From: Lysobacterales bacterium
GTDB taxonomy: Bacteria > Pseudomonadota > Gammaproteobacteria > Xanthomonadales > SZUA-5
Length of the DNA stretch: 64,000 nt
Direction of reading: 5' to 3'
Assembly: GCA_019187485.1 (NCBI GenBank)
Contig: JABAQR010000002.1
Location: forward strand, 1-64,000
Each line of letters starts with the position of its first letter. The first letter of the stretch is position 1. Shown here in pieces: positions 27,903 to 36,581 of the stretch. The notes under the pieces were generated by a model that made no database searches, had not been told where the DNA came from, and saw only the letters and a program-made list of their open reading frames with translations. The translations under genes and the position numbers were made by a program.

Positions 27903-30158
27903 CTATTGCAGCACGACCACCACCACCGCGTAGGCCGGCAGGGTCAGGTCGAAGGCCAGACTGCGCGCACCGAGGAGCTGCACGGGGACGCTGGCGCTCT
28001 CGACCCGGGCGAGAGCGTCGGCGATGCCGGCGTCGGCGATGCGCACGGTGCCGGCGTCGAACTGGGTGGCCAGGCGCAGGCTGGACTGCGATGGCGCGCT
28101 CAGCACGCGCGCGCTCGCCACCGGCTCGATGTTGTGAACCTGCATGCGCAGGCTGCGGCTGCTGCCGGCATCGTTGCTGACCAGCAGATGCAGGCCACCG
28201 CCGGCACGCGCGGCAAGCACGGCCGGCGCATCGGGGTGGTCGGCAAAGTCGCCGCACAGCCCTTGACGACAGGTCTCGGTGTGCAGACGCGTGCCGGCGG
28301 CGAGTTGTCGGTAGGCCCAGAAGCCCCAGGCGCCGGGACGCAGGTCGATGGCGGGGTTGCCATCGTCGGCCTTGAACAGCGACATCGTCGTGGTCCCGGC
28401 GTAGTAGTGCGCGGCTTCGACTCCGAACTCGTCCTCGTGCAGCAGCACCAGCGCGCCGGCGACGAAGCTGGCCATGCGGCGATCATCGAACAACGCCTCG
28501 CCGCAAGCCTGGCCGAGGCCGATGTTCCATTCGCTGATGTGCAGCGGCGTCGCTGCCAGACCCTGGTTTGCCATCTGCCCGCGCAGCGTGCGCAGCCAGT
28601 CGCGCATCCGTGTCAGGGTGGCGGCGGCGCAATCGCCGTAGTAGTGCGCCGAGAAGAAGTCCAGCCGCGCGCTGCCGACTTCCGCGACGAAACTCTGGGT
28701 CAGCGATCCCGGCTCGGCCATGCCGCGCACCACGTTGTGGGTGAAGCCGGGACCGCCGACCGCGATGGGACGGCCGGTGGCCGCGGCATGGCCATTCACC
28801 TGGTCGACGCTGTCGCGAAACAGGCGATGGAAGTCGCCATCAGCGCCGTTCCAGAACATGCCGTCGGGCTCGTTGTGAACCTCGACGAACTCGGGATCGG
28901 CGCGCGCGTCGGCGGTCGCCGCGAAATCGCCGACCAGGTGTCGGTAGAGGTTGCCCGCGACCCGTGCCCACGCCGCCACGTCGCGGCTGTCGTTGGGTCC
29001 GTTGTAGCTCTCGCCGAGGCGCAGGTAGACGCGCGCTCCCGCTGCGAGCACTTCGCGCACCCGCGCATCCATGCCGCTGAAATCGTAGTTCGCGGCAAGG
29101 TCGATGGTGGCCGCGTCGTTCACCGTCCAGGCCACGCGCGCGCCCGGTCCGGTGGGTGTGTTGACGCAGGTGTTGAGCGTGGTCGGCGGTTGCAGCGCCA
29201 GGTTCTCGATGCGCGCGTCGCGATAGATCTCACACAGATCGACGCCGACATCGTGCAGACGCACGCTCTGCACGCCGAAGGCGCGGTAGCCGGCGCTCAT
29301 GTCGTACCGGTAGTTGGGTGCGCGCCGACCCGCATGCACAGGCCCCTTGTTGACGCCGAGCAAGCGCCGGACCGGACCGCGCGCGAGCGCGGCATCGATG
29401 CGCACCGCGTACTCTCCGGCCGGTGCCGTCAATCCCTCGGATTGCGCGATATCGTCGGTGCGCACGCCGATCACGCTGCGCGTGACGCCGTCGCCGGCGA
29501 CGAAACGATCGCGCTCGGCAACCGTCAGCGGCAGCGAGATCCCGGGCGTCGCGGTGAACTCGAACCGCAGGCGCAGACCATCGCGGCGCACGCCGGCCAC
29601 GCGCGTGCCGGTGGCATCGCGCAGACCGAGCGCACTCCCGTCGCTGTCCAGTTCGCCACGCAAGGCCAGAGTCGTGGCCGGTGCTTCGCCCACGCGTTCG
29701 GTCACCAGCCAGCGCCCGACCAGACGATCGAGCCGATCCGGCCAGGCAAACAGGAAGCGCTCTACCGGCATGCTGGCACCGCCCCAGCGCAACACGCCGC
29801 TCACCGGCGAGTCGAACTCCAGCGCGAAGCTGCCGGCGGCATGTGCGCTCACCGTGGGTGCCTGGTAGCTACAGCCCAGGCACTGACCGCCACTGGCGTG
29901 GTACAGCGTACCGCGCAACTGGCCGATGCGGTCGTCGCGATCCGGCAGCGCCTCCCAGGTGGCCGTGGCGATCAGCCACAGTGGGCTGCCATCGGCTTCG
30001 TACAGATAGAAGGTGAGCGTGTAGACATCGCCCTGACGTTCGATCTGGAAGCCGGAGCCGGAGGCGTCTGGATTCCACCACAAACCATCTTCGGCGCGTT
30101 CCGCGGCGAGAAGCGGCCCGGCCAGGACCAACCACAACCACGCCATGATGCGGCGCAT
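27903..30158 (-). CDS. Secreted clan GH-A glycoside hydrolase (GH39-like) with N-terminal beta domain
   Basis: 751 residues with a signal peptide (MRRIMAWLWLVLAGPLLAA). Residues about 22-120 start GLWWNPDASGSGFQIE, a beta domain frequent in exported Lysobacterales proteins. The central barrel carries the two catalytic glutamates of clan A: acid/base in EVHNEPDG (about E430) and nucleophile in LHISEWNIG (about E543). FFSAHYYGD and LRLGESYNG fit GH39-type substrate pockets. The last 130 residues form a beta-sandwich. The start follows GGAG by seven bases. The target glycan (xylan, mannan or an exopolysaccharide) is not predictable here. Confidence 0.72.
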   Translation of the reverse strand: MRRIMAWLWLVLAGPLLAAERAEDGLWWNPDASGSGFQIERQGDVYTLTFYLYEADGSPLWLIATATWEALPDRDDRIGQLRGTLYHASGGQCLGCSYQAPTVSAHAAGSFALEFDSPVSGVLRWGGASMPVERFLFAWPDRLDRLVGRWLVTERVGEAPATTLALRGELDSDGSALGLRDATGTRVAGVRRDGLRLRFEFTATPGISLPLTVAERDRFVAGDGVTRSVIGVRTDDIAQSEGLTAPAGEYAVRIDAALARGPVRRLLGVNKGPVHAGRRAPNYRYDMSAGYRAFGVQSVRLHDVGVDLCEIYRDARIENLALQPPTTLNTCVNTPTGPGARVAWTVNDAATIDLAANYDFSGMDARVREVLAAGARVYLRLGESYNGPNDSRDVAAWARVAGNLYRHLVGDFAATADARADPEFVEVHNEPDGMFWNGADGDFHRLFRDSVDQVNGHAAATGRPIAVGGPGFTHNVVRGMAEPGSLTQSFVAEVGSARLDFFSAHYYGDCAAATLTRMRDWLRTLRGQMANQGLAATPLHISEWNIGLGQACGEALFDDRRMASFVAGALVLLHEDEFGVEAAHYYAGTTTMSLFKADDGNPAIDLRPGAWGFWAYRQLAAGTRLHTETCRQGLCGDFADHPDAPAVLAARAGGGLHLLVSNDAGSSRSLRMQVHNIEPVASARVLSAPSQSSLRLATQFDAGTVRIADAGIADALARVESASVPVQLLGARSLAFDLTLPAYAVVVVVLQ

Positions 30159-30367
30159 GCGCTTTCTCCATGACCCGAATGAACCCCGGCGGTTACAACG
30201 CATGGCGGTTGCGCGCGTTGACGGCGTGCGTGTCGCGGTTTCGTCGCATGCCGTATGCCAGCGAACGGGTAGTCGCGGGTCCCGGCACGCCGGGCCTGCC
30301 GCCGGCGATGATCGCGTCGGCGTTGCGAGTGGCGGTCGGGGCGGCTCCATGACCGCGCGGCGCGGGT

Positions 30368-31423
30368 TCAGCCGGTTCGTGCGACGACGCGGTTGCGGCC
30401 GGTCCGCTTGGCGCGGTAGAGCGCGCGGTCGGCGAGGTCGAGCAATCGTTGTGGCGGCGCTTCGGTCGTCGGCACCAGTGCGGCCACGCCGACGCTGATC
30501 GTGACCACCGGTGCGACCGGCGAGTCCGGATGCCGCAACGCCAAGGCCGCGAATGCGCGGCGCGTCTTCTCGGCCAGCGCGCGGGCCGGGCGCAGACCCG
30601 TGTTCGGCATCAGCATCGCCAACTCCTCGCCGCCGAGGCGGGCGGCAAGGCAGGGCGCGGGACAGGCGGCGGCGCAAACGTGCGCCAATTCGCGCAGGCA
30701 GTCGTCGCCATAGAGATGGCCACGGCTGTCGTTGAGGCGCTTGAAGCAGTCGGCATCGACCAGCGCGAGCGCCAGCGGTGCGCGCTCGCTCCCGTGGCGC
30801 CGCCATTCCTCGCACAGGCGTGCGTCGAAGCAGCGGCGGTTGGCGATGCCGGTGAGACCGTCGCACATCGCCCAGTCCCGCAGGCGACGATTGGCGGATT
30901 CGAGTTCGGCGATCACCCGCGCGAGGTGGATCACGCCCGCCACCTGCGCGGCGATCGCATCGAAAACCGTGCGCACTTCCGCGCTGAACACGGACCGGTC
31001 GGTGCTTTCGAGGTTGAGTACCCCGAGCAGGCTTCCACGGTGGTGGATGGGCACGAGATATTCCGCGCGCACCTCGCGGTTGCCGGCGACATAGTCCGGA
31101 TCGGCGCCGACATCGGGGATCCACTGCGCCCGGCCCAGGCGCGCGCAGCGGCCGGCCGCGCCCACCGTGACCGGCCACGGCAGCCCGCCATCGGGCGGAC
31201 TGAGATCGAGATCGCCGGCCAGCACCTCGGTCGTGAAATGACTGCCGGCCTCGTTCAGCAGGATGATGCTCGCGACCGCGACCGGCAGCCGTTCGACGAT
31301 GCCCTCGACGATGCCACGCAGCACCGGCTGCAGCGAATCGCCCTGGACCGCCTGGCGCGATACGTGCGCGAGGATCTCGGTCAGATTCGTGCGGCGCGCA
31401 CGCCGGTGGTCCTTCGATGTCAT
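30368..31423 (-). CDS. GAF-GGDEF diguanylate cyclase
   Basis: 351 residues, no membrane helices. A GAF sensor domain spans about 15-170 (LPVAVASIILLNEAGSHFTT, SLLGVLNLESTD). A GGDEF domain spans about 185-351 with DGLTGIANRRCFD, ALVDADCFKRLND and the active site ARLGGEELAML (GGEEL, a functional variant), then ISVGVAAL and ADRALYRAKRTGRNRV. No RxxD inhibitory site lies five residues before the active site, so product inhibition is probably absent. It makes c-di-GMP from GTP in response to a GAF ligand. Start chosen at the ATG before KDHRRARRTNL; the SD is weak. Confidence 0.87.
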   Translation of the reverse strand: MTSKDHRRARRTNLTEILAHVSRQAVQGDSLQPVLRGIVEGIVERLPVAVASIILLNEAGSHFTTEVLAGDLDLSPPDGGLPWPVTVGAAGRCARLGRAQWIPDVGADPDYVAGNREVRAEYLVPIHHRGSLLGVLNLESTDRSVFSAEVRTVFDAIAAQVAGVIHLARVIAELESANRRLRDWAMCDGLTGIANRRCFDARLCEEWRRHGSERAPLALALVDADCFKRLNDSRGHLYGDDCLRELAHVCAAACPAPCLAARLGGEELAMLMPNTGLRPARALAEKTRRAFAALALRHPDSPVAPVVTISVGVAALVPTTEAPPQRLLDLADRALYRAKRTGRNRVVARTG

Positions 31424-31628
31424 CGTTGCCAGATTCGGGCCCGGACGATCCGATGATGGCCTGCCCGCGGCCGTGGTCAATGGCCATCGGCGACGATCCG
31501 CGCATTTGCCGGTCCGAAGTTCGTCCGCCGCTGCGGCTCTGCCGGGCGACACGATGCCATCCGCGATCCGCGGTCGCGTCGCAAGCGGCGCTCCTGCACA
31601 ATGCGGAACCGCTGCCGGAGGACTGCGC

Positions 31629-32294
31629 ATGGCGCTGGTCGAGCTATCCGCCCACGACGGCGCCCGTCCATGGGCGCACCATTGCACGCCGTTGCGGGCA
31701 AATGGCCTGGGTCTGGTCGTGGTCCAGGAGATTTTCGGAGTCACGCCGCACATCCGCGCGGTCGCCGAAGGCTATGCCGGCGACGGCTTCGAGGTGCTCG
31801 CGCCGCGCGTCTTCGACCGCATCCAGGCCGATGTGCAGCTGGACTGCGACGTGGAGGGTCTGGCACGCGCTCGCGAACTGGTCGCTCAGCTCGGTTTCGA
31901 CGCACCGCTGCGCGATGTGCGTGCCGCCGCCGACTGGCTGCTGGCGCGTGGCTGTCGCGCGGTTGGCGTGGTCGGTTACTGCTGGGGCGGTGTGCTCGCA
32001 TTCCTCGCGGCGACGCGGCTGGGCCTGCCGGCGGCGAGCTACTACGGCCGCCTGATCCCGCTGTTCCTGCACGAGCGTCCGCAGGCGCCGTTGATCTTCC
32101 ATTTCGGCGAGCGCGATGAATTGATTCCGAAGGAGATCGTCGACCGCGTCGCCGTGCGCTACCCGCAGGTCCCGTTGCATCGCTACCCGGCCGGGCACGC
32201 CTTCAACCGGATCGGAGAAGCGCACGGCGATCCGGAATGCGCCGCGCTGGCACGCGCACGCACGCTGGCGTTTTTCGAAACCGCACTGACATGA
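31629..32294 (+). CDS. Dienelactone hydrolase family protein
   Basis: 221 residues of the DLH alpha/beta-hydrolase family. VVVQEIFGVTPHIRAVAEGYA is the hallmark. The catalytic Cys is in VGYCWGG (about C118), Asp in GERDELIP and His in YPAGHAFN. The family hydrolyses dienelactones in catechol degradation, but many members act on other esters or lactones, and no aromatic pathway is visible here. The stop overlaps the HIT gene start by four bases, so the two are co-translated. Confidence 0.85.
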   Translation: MALVELSAHDGARPWAHHCTPLRANGLGLVVVQEIFGVTPHIRAVAEGYAGDGFEVLAPRVFDRIQADVQLDCDVEGLARARELVAQLGFDAPLRDVRAAADWLLARGCRAVGVVGYCWGGVLAFLAATRLGLPAASYYGRLIPLFLHERPQAPLIFHFGERDELIPKEIVDRVAVRYPQVPLHRYPAGHAFNRIGEAHGDPECAALARARTLAFFETALT

Positions 32295-32743
32295 GCGGGT
32301 TTGTGCTCGACTCTCGTCTGGCCAGGGACAGCGAACTGCTGGAGGTGATCGACGCCATCGAAGTGCGCATGATGCTGCGTGTGCCCTGGCCCTGGCTGCT
32401 GCTGGTGCCGCGGGCGGACGGCGCCGTCGAACCGTTCGATCTGGACGTGCGGATGCGCAACCGATTGTGGCAGCTGACGCTGGAGACCGGCGCGGCGCTG
32501 AAGACGGCCACCGGCGCCGACAAGATCAACCTTGGCGCGCTCGGCAACATCGTGTCCCAGCTGCATGTGCATGTGGTTGCGCGGCACCGCGACGATCCGG
32601 CCTGGCCGCAACCGGTCTGGGGGTGCCGCGTGCCCGTGCCCGCCGAGGCCGAGGAACGCGTGCGCATCGAAACACTGCGTGCGCTCGCCGCTCAGATCGC
32701 GCGTTCCATGCCCGGTCGCGCGAGCGTCGCCTCGCAGCCGTAG
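32291..32743 (+). CDS. HIT-domain nucleotide hydrolase
   Basis: 150 residues of the histidine-triad superfamily. GADKINLGALGNIVSQLHVHVVAR holds the triad region; the first His of the classic HxHxH is Gln (QLHVHVV), as I recall for this bacterial subfamily, which otherwise resembles Ap4A hydrolase or AMP-lysine hydrolases. PWPWLLLVPR near residue 33 is also typical. Its last 52 bases overlap the 3' end of the convergent MBL gene, an unusually long overlap, so its C-terminal tail should be regarded as flexible. Confidence 0.82.
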   Translation: MSGFVLDSRLARDSELLEVIDAIEVRMMLRVPWPWLLLVPRADGAVEPFDLDVRMRNRLWQLTLETGAALKTATGADKINLGALGNIVSQLHVHVVARHRDDPAWPQPVWGCRVPVPAEAEERVRIETLRALAAQIARSMPGRASVASQP

Positions 32744-34083
32744 CGCGCGCGCAGTTCGCGCGCCAGCGCTTCGCGCGCGCTGTCCTCGCCGTGCACCAGG
32801 TACGCCGGCGGGCGCTGGTCGAAATGTCCGTACCAGGCGAGCAGGCCTTGCTGGTCGGCGTGCGCCGACAGGCCGCCGACGGTGTGGATATGCGCGTTGA
32901 CGCGGATCGTCTCGTGGAAGATGCGCACGCTCGAATGGCCGTCGACCAGTTGCCGCCCGAGCGTGTTCTGCGCCTGGTAGCCGACGATCATCACGTGCGC
33001 GCCGGGCCGCCACAGGTTGTGCTTGAGGTGGTGGCGGATGCGGCCGCCGTTGCACATGCCGGAGCCGGCAATGAAGATGCAGCCGCGCGGATGCTTGTTG
33101 AGCTCGCGCGACTCTTCGACCGAATCGACGAAGCGCAATCCGGGCAAGGTGAAGGGATCGTCGCCATTGCTCCACTGGGCCTTGCCTTCACGGTCGAACA
33201 GGTGCGTGTGGCGACGGTAGACATCGACCACCTTGGACGCCATCGGGCTGTCGAGGTAGATGCGCCAGCGCTTGACCTGCCACTCGTCGTAGTACTTGCG
33301 GAACCAGTAGAGCAGTTCCTGCGTTCGCCCGACGGCAAAGGCCGGGATGATCACGTTGCCGCCGCTCGAGCGCGCCGCTTCCAATACTTCACCGATCTCG
33401 ACAATGGTCTGTGGCCGCGGGCGGTGCAGGCGGTCGCCATAGGTGCTCTCCATCAGTACCAGGTCCGCCTCGTGCACCGGCGTCGCGTCGCGCATGATCG
33501 GTGTGCCGTCCGGGCCGATGTCGCCGCTGAACACCAGCTTGCGCTCGCCGGCGCCCTCGTCGACCCAGACCTCGACGATCGCCGCGCCGAGGATGTGGCC
33601 GGCATCGAGCAGGCGCAGGTGGACACCCGGGAAGAGTTCGAAGCGCGAGTCGTATTCGTGCGCCTGCAGGCGGCCGATCGCGGCCTGCACGTCGGCCAGA
33701 CCGTACAGCGGCTCCAGGTGCTTCAGTCCGCGTCGGTCGCGCAGGCGGTTGGCGTGCTCGACATCCTGCTCGGCCAGGCGCGCCGCGTCCTCGAGCATCA
33801 CCCGCACCAGGTCCGCGGTCGCCGTCTGCGTGTGGATGCGGCCGGCGAATCCGCGCTTGACCAGCAGCGGCAGGCGCCCGCAGTGGTCGATGTGCGCGTG
33901 ACTGAGGATCACCGCGTCGAGGTCGGCGGGATCGAAGGGGAAGTGCTCGCGGTTGCGCGCATCTTCCTCGCGCCCGCCCTGGATCATTCCGCAGTCGAGC
34001 AGGATCTTCTTGCCCGCCGCGCGCAGCAGATGACAGGAACCGGTGACCTCACCGGCGGCGCCGAGGAACTGGATGCTGGGCAT
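32692..34083 (-). CDS. MBL-fold/beta-CASP RNA nuclease (RMMBL type)
   Basis: 463 residues. The metallo-beta-lactamase core has SHAHIDHCG, DAGHILGAA and FSGDIGPDG. A beta-CASP insert (IIPAFAVGRTQELLYWFRKYY, DSPMASKVVDVY, GSGMCNGGRIRHHLKHNL) and a C-terminal RMMBL segment (VGGLSAHADQQGLLAW) follow, the architecture of archaeal/eukaryal CPSF-type nucleases and their bacterial relatives. All metal ligands appear intact. It probably processes or degrades RNA in the cytoplasm. It is the last gene of a four-gene minus-strand run. Confidence 0.87.
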   Translation of the reverse strand: MPSIQFLGAAGEVTGSCHLLRAAGKKILLDCGMIQGGREEDARNREHFPFDPADLDAVILSHAHIDHCGRLPLLVKRGFAGRIHTQTATADLVRVMLEDAARLAEQDVEHANRLRDRRGLKHLEPLYGLADVQAAIGRLQAHEYDSRFELFPGVHLRLLDAGHILGAAIVEVWVDEGAGERKLVFSGDIGPDGTPIMRDATPVHEADLVLMESTYGDRLHRPRPQTIVEIGEVLEAARSSGGNVIIPAFAVGRTQELLYWFRKYYDEWQVKRWRIYLDSPMASKVVDVYRRHTHLFDREGKAQWSNGDDPFTLPGLRFVDSVEESRELNKHPRGCIFIAGSGMCNGGRIRHHLKHNLWRPGAHVMIVGYQAQNTLGRQLVDGHSSVRIFHETIRVNAHIHTVGGLSAHADQQGLLAWYGHFDQRPPAYLVHGEDSAREALARELRARYGCEATLARPGMERAI

Positions 34084-34185
34084 GGCGGGTGATCCGGGGT
34101 GTGATGGCGAGCACGGGGGACATGAGCACGGACGCGGTTGCGACCGCTCGTTGGTTGCCGACGACCGACAAGCGAGCGTCCGCGC

Positions 34186-35046
34186 TCAGACGCCCACCGC
34201 CACCGGCCTCGCCGGATCGCAGATCCAGCCGCTCCATGAGTCGGGATACAGCCGCGAGCCGCGCAAGCCGGCGTGGTCCATCGCCAGACGGTTGTGGCAG
34301 GCGGTCACGCCGGAGCCGCACATGTGCACGACCTGCGTTGGCGCATACCCGCCCAGCAACTCGCCGAACTCGGCGCGCAACTGGCTCGCATCCTTGAAAC
34401 GGCCGTCGGGTTTCAGGTTTTCGGTGAAAGGGCGGTTGATCGCGCCAGGCACGTGTCCTGCGACCGGGTCGATCGGTTCGACCTCGCCGCGAAAGCGTTG
34501 CGCGCCGCGTGCGTCCAGCAACAGGATCGCGCGGTCCGCCAGCCCGCGCTGAACTGCATCGGCGTCCAACCAGGCGGTCGCAGCCAGATGCAGATGGGCC
34601 GGCAGACGCGAGGCGGGCCGGAGCGGTGGCGGGCCGGTCTCCACCGGCAGACCCTCGGACTGCCAGGCCGCGAAGCCACCGTCCAGCACCTTGACGTGGC
34701 TGAAGCCGAGGCAGCGCAGAAGCCACCACAGGCGGGCGGCATACACGCCGCTGTCCTGGTCGTAGGCCACGATGTGGGCGTCGCGGGTCAGGTCCAGACG
34801 CGCCAGCGAGGCCGCCAGGCGGGTCATGTCGGGCAGCGGGTGGCGGCCATGGACGGCGGAACGGCCGAGATCGGAGAGATCCCGGTTGAGGTCGGCATGG
34901 CGCGCGTGCGGGATGCGCGAAATCGCATAGGCGCGGGCACCGGCCTGCGGATCGGACAGCTCGAAACGGCAGTCGACGATGCGCAGCGGACGGTCCGCCA
35001 GCCGGGGGACGAGGTCAGCGGTCGAGATCAGCGGGGTCGAAGCCAT
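34186..35046 (-). CDS. sseA: 3-mercaptopyruvate/thiosulfate sulfurtransferase SseA-type
   Basis: 286 residues with two rhodanese domains. The N-terminal one is inactive (VVAYDQDSG-like loop, here IVAYDQDSGVYAARLWW). The C-terminal one has the catalytic loop HMCGSGVTACHN, the same C-G-S-G-V-T-A found in E. coli SseA and indicating mercaptopyruvate rather than thiosulfate preference. It transfers sulfane sulfur to cyanide or thiols. Its start overlaps the Nudix gene by 32 bases, evidence for one transcript. Confidence 0.88.
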   Translation of the reverse strand: MASTPLISTADLVPRLADRPLRIVDCRFELSDPQAGARAYAISRIPHARHADLNRDLSDLGRSAVHGRHPLPDMTRLAASLARLDLTRDAHIVAYDQDSGVYAARLWWLLRCLGFSHVKVLDGGFAAWQSEGLPVETGPPPLRPASRLPAHLHLAATAWLDADAVQRGLADRAILLLDARGAQRFRGEVEPIDPVAGHVPGAINRPFTENLKPDGRFKDASQLRAEFGELLGGYAPTQVVHMCGSGVTACHNRLAMDHAGLRGSRLYPDSWSGWICDPARPVAVGV

Positions 35047-35659
35047 GTCGATCCAGACGCTCCAGCAGATTGACCAGCATTCCCGCGGTGGCGCCCCAGA
35101 TGTAACGCTCGCCGTAGGGGTAGGCATAGTATCCGCGCAAGCGGCCGCGGAAGTGGCGTTCCTCGCGTTTGAGGTTGCGGCGGTCGAGCAGGAAGCTCAG
35201 CGGCACTTCGAAAACTTCGTCGACTTCGCGTTCATTCGGGCATGTGGACGCGGCCGGATCGACCACTCCGACCACCGGAGTCACCGCGTAGGCGCTGATC
35301 GTGCCGTAGACATCGAGCAGGCCGAGTGGGCGCACCCGTGCCGGATCGATGCCGAGTTCTTCGTGGGTTTCGCGCAGTGCCCCGGCGACCGCGTCCGGGT
35401 CGCTGGCGTCGATGCGACCACCGGGGAAGCTGATCTGACCGGCGTGGGTGGGCATCTGCGCCGTGCGTCTGGTCAGCAATACCTGCCAGCCCTGCGCGCG
35501 GCGAATCAGGGGCACCAGCACGGCCGCCGGTCGCAGCGGCTGGTCGGCCGGCAACAGACCGTCGAGTTCCGCAAGATTGCTCGGTGCGTCGGTGGCGGAG
35601 TCGAGCGGCCGCAACGCAATCGCCAGTCGATCCAGCCACACGGGCAGACGCTCAATCAC
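35015..35659 (-). CDS. Nudix hydrolase, CoA pyrophosphatase type (NudL)
   Basis: 214 residues. The segment VLLTRRTAQMPTHAGQISFP followed by GGRIDASDPDAVAGAL and RETHEELGI is the combined CoA-Nudix signature, including the LLTxR..HxGQIxFPGG block that separates CoA pyrophosphatases from other Nudix enzymes. It cleaves CoA or oxidised CoA to phosphopantetheine and 3',5'-ADP, probably as housekeeping. The start is GTG at 35659, preceded by GGGAGCG. It overlaps the DUF1289 gene by eight bases and sseA by 32. Confidence 0.87.
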   Translation of the reverse strand: MIERLPVWLDRLAIALRPLDSATDAPSNLAELDGLLPADQPLRPAAVLVPLIRRAQGWQVLLTRRTAQMPTHAGQISFPGGRIDASDPDAVAGALRETHEELGIDPARVRPLGLLDVYGTISAYAVTPVVGVVDPAASTCPNEREVDEVFEVPLSFLLDRRNLKREERHFRGRLRGYYAYPYGERYIWGATAGMLVNLLERLDRHGFDPADLDR

Positions 35660-35855
35660 GGCGACGCTCCCGCAGCGGCAACACCTCGCTCATGATCCGC
35701 CGTCGCTCGTGGTCGGGCAGGCTGCCCCAGGCGCCGATCTCGGCGCTCGTGCGCAGGCAGCCTTCGCACAAACCGTTCGCGTCCAGGGTGCACACGCCGA
35801 TGCAGGGACTCAGGGCCTGCGGCGGAGCCGGGCGCCAGTTCGCATTCCAATCCAT
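35652..35855 (-). CDS. Small DUF1289 protein
   Basis: 67 residues. Four cysteines in SPCIGVCTLDANGLCEGCLR, then a charged helix EIGAWGSLPDHERRRIMSEV, are the DUF1289 signature (Fe-S or zinc binding suspected, function unknown). It starts the four-gene DUF1289-Nudix-SseA-MBL run and overlaps the Nudix start. The ATG at 35855 gives the whole domain and nothing extra. Confidence 0.82.
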   Translation of the reverse strand: MDWNANWRPAPPQALSPCIGVCTLDANGLCEGCLRTSAEIGAWGSLPDHERRRIMSEVLPLRERRRD

Positions 35856-35958
35856 TCGCGGAGTGTATCGCTTGCCACCGCCCGCGAGTGCGTGGAAGCA
35901 TCCGCGCCATGCAAATGCCGGACGCAGACGCATTCGCCGATCCGCATGGAGATCCGGG

Positions 35959-36378
35959 GTGCTAGCCATCGCCGGCAAGATCCTGCGCGACTATGGCCGT
36001 GTCCTCGGCGAGATCGAGCCCGGCTGCTGCGCGTTGCCGGAGTCCTTCCTGCCGCATCCGCGGACGCGCATCCACGAGGCGACGATCAGCGTGCTGAAGC
36101 GCCTGGATCCGGCCGATGAGACGCTGCGCGATGCCTTGATCCGCGGCTTCGTGTTCCTGCGCCAATTCGTTGATGATGCCGAGGCCGAACGTGTGGCAGA
36201 GGGCCAGGCGCAGCTCGACGCACTCGCACTGGATGCCGGGCAGACACCGCAGTCGCCGCAGGCACTGGACGCGCTGCGCGTGCTCAACCGCATCAAGTTG
36301 GAAATGGAGCAGGCGCTGGTGCAGGCCTGCCAGGCGGCCGGATTGCCGCTGGAGCGGGCGCCATCGATGCTGCGCTGA
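35959..36378 (+). CDS. Hypothetical 139-residue helical protein
   Basis: Not recognised. A GTG at 35959, seven bases after GGAG, gives 139 residues that look soluble and largely helical (LRDALIRGFVFLRQFVDDAE, ALDALRVLNRIKLEMEQALV), with no signal peptide or membrane helix and one pair of adjacent cysteines (GCCAL). The coding start lies 103 bases from the divergent DUF1289 gene. Reading frame, codon use and SD support a real gene; no function can be assigned. Confidence 0.6.
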   Translation: MLAIAGKILRDYGRVLGEIEPGCCALPESFLPHPRTRIHEATISVLKRLDPADETLRDALIRGFVFLRQFVDDAEAERVAEGQAQLDALALDAGQTPQSPQALDALRVLNRIKLEMEQALVQACQAAGLPLERAPSMLR

Positions 36379-36453
36379 AACGCAGCGGGTGGCGAGTGAT
36401 GAGGCGGGACACCGCAAGTTGCGGGCGGTCATTGCCAGATTGAAACTTCGCCC

Positions 36454-36477
36454 AATCGAGCGCTCGTGCGCTCGATT
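36454..36477. terminator. Perfect 10-bp hairpin between convergent genes
   Basis: AATCGAGCGC and GCGCTCGATT pair around TCGT between the hypothetical gene (ends 36378) and fkpA (ends 36582). There is no U-tract on either side, so it may be a factor-dependent or two-way terminator or an mRNA 3' end protector. Confidence 0.45.
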
Positions 36478-36581
36478 CGCTGATCAGCCATCCATGGCCG
36501 GCGTTTCGTCCCTCGCGGCCGGACCGCCCGGCAAGAAGCTCGCCCCCGGGCGGGCGCGGCATCGCCGCGCGGACCGCAACC

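Noticed and set aside
27906-30173. A 755-codon open frame antisense to the glycosidase, and similar long antisense frames at 1200-2894, 10437-12020 and 32467-34092
   Set aside because: At about 69% GC, stop codons are rare in shadow frames. These translations are low-complexity and carry no family motif, while the opposite strand encodes well-conserved proteins.
30170-30352. 60-codon frame in the gap between the glycosidase and the GGDEF gene
   Set aside because: No SD, no recognisable motif, and it overlaps the likely promoter and leader of the glycosidase.
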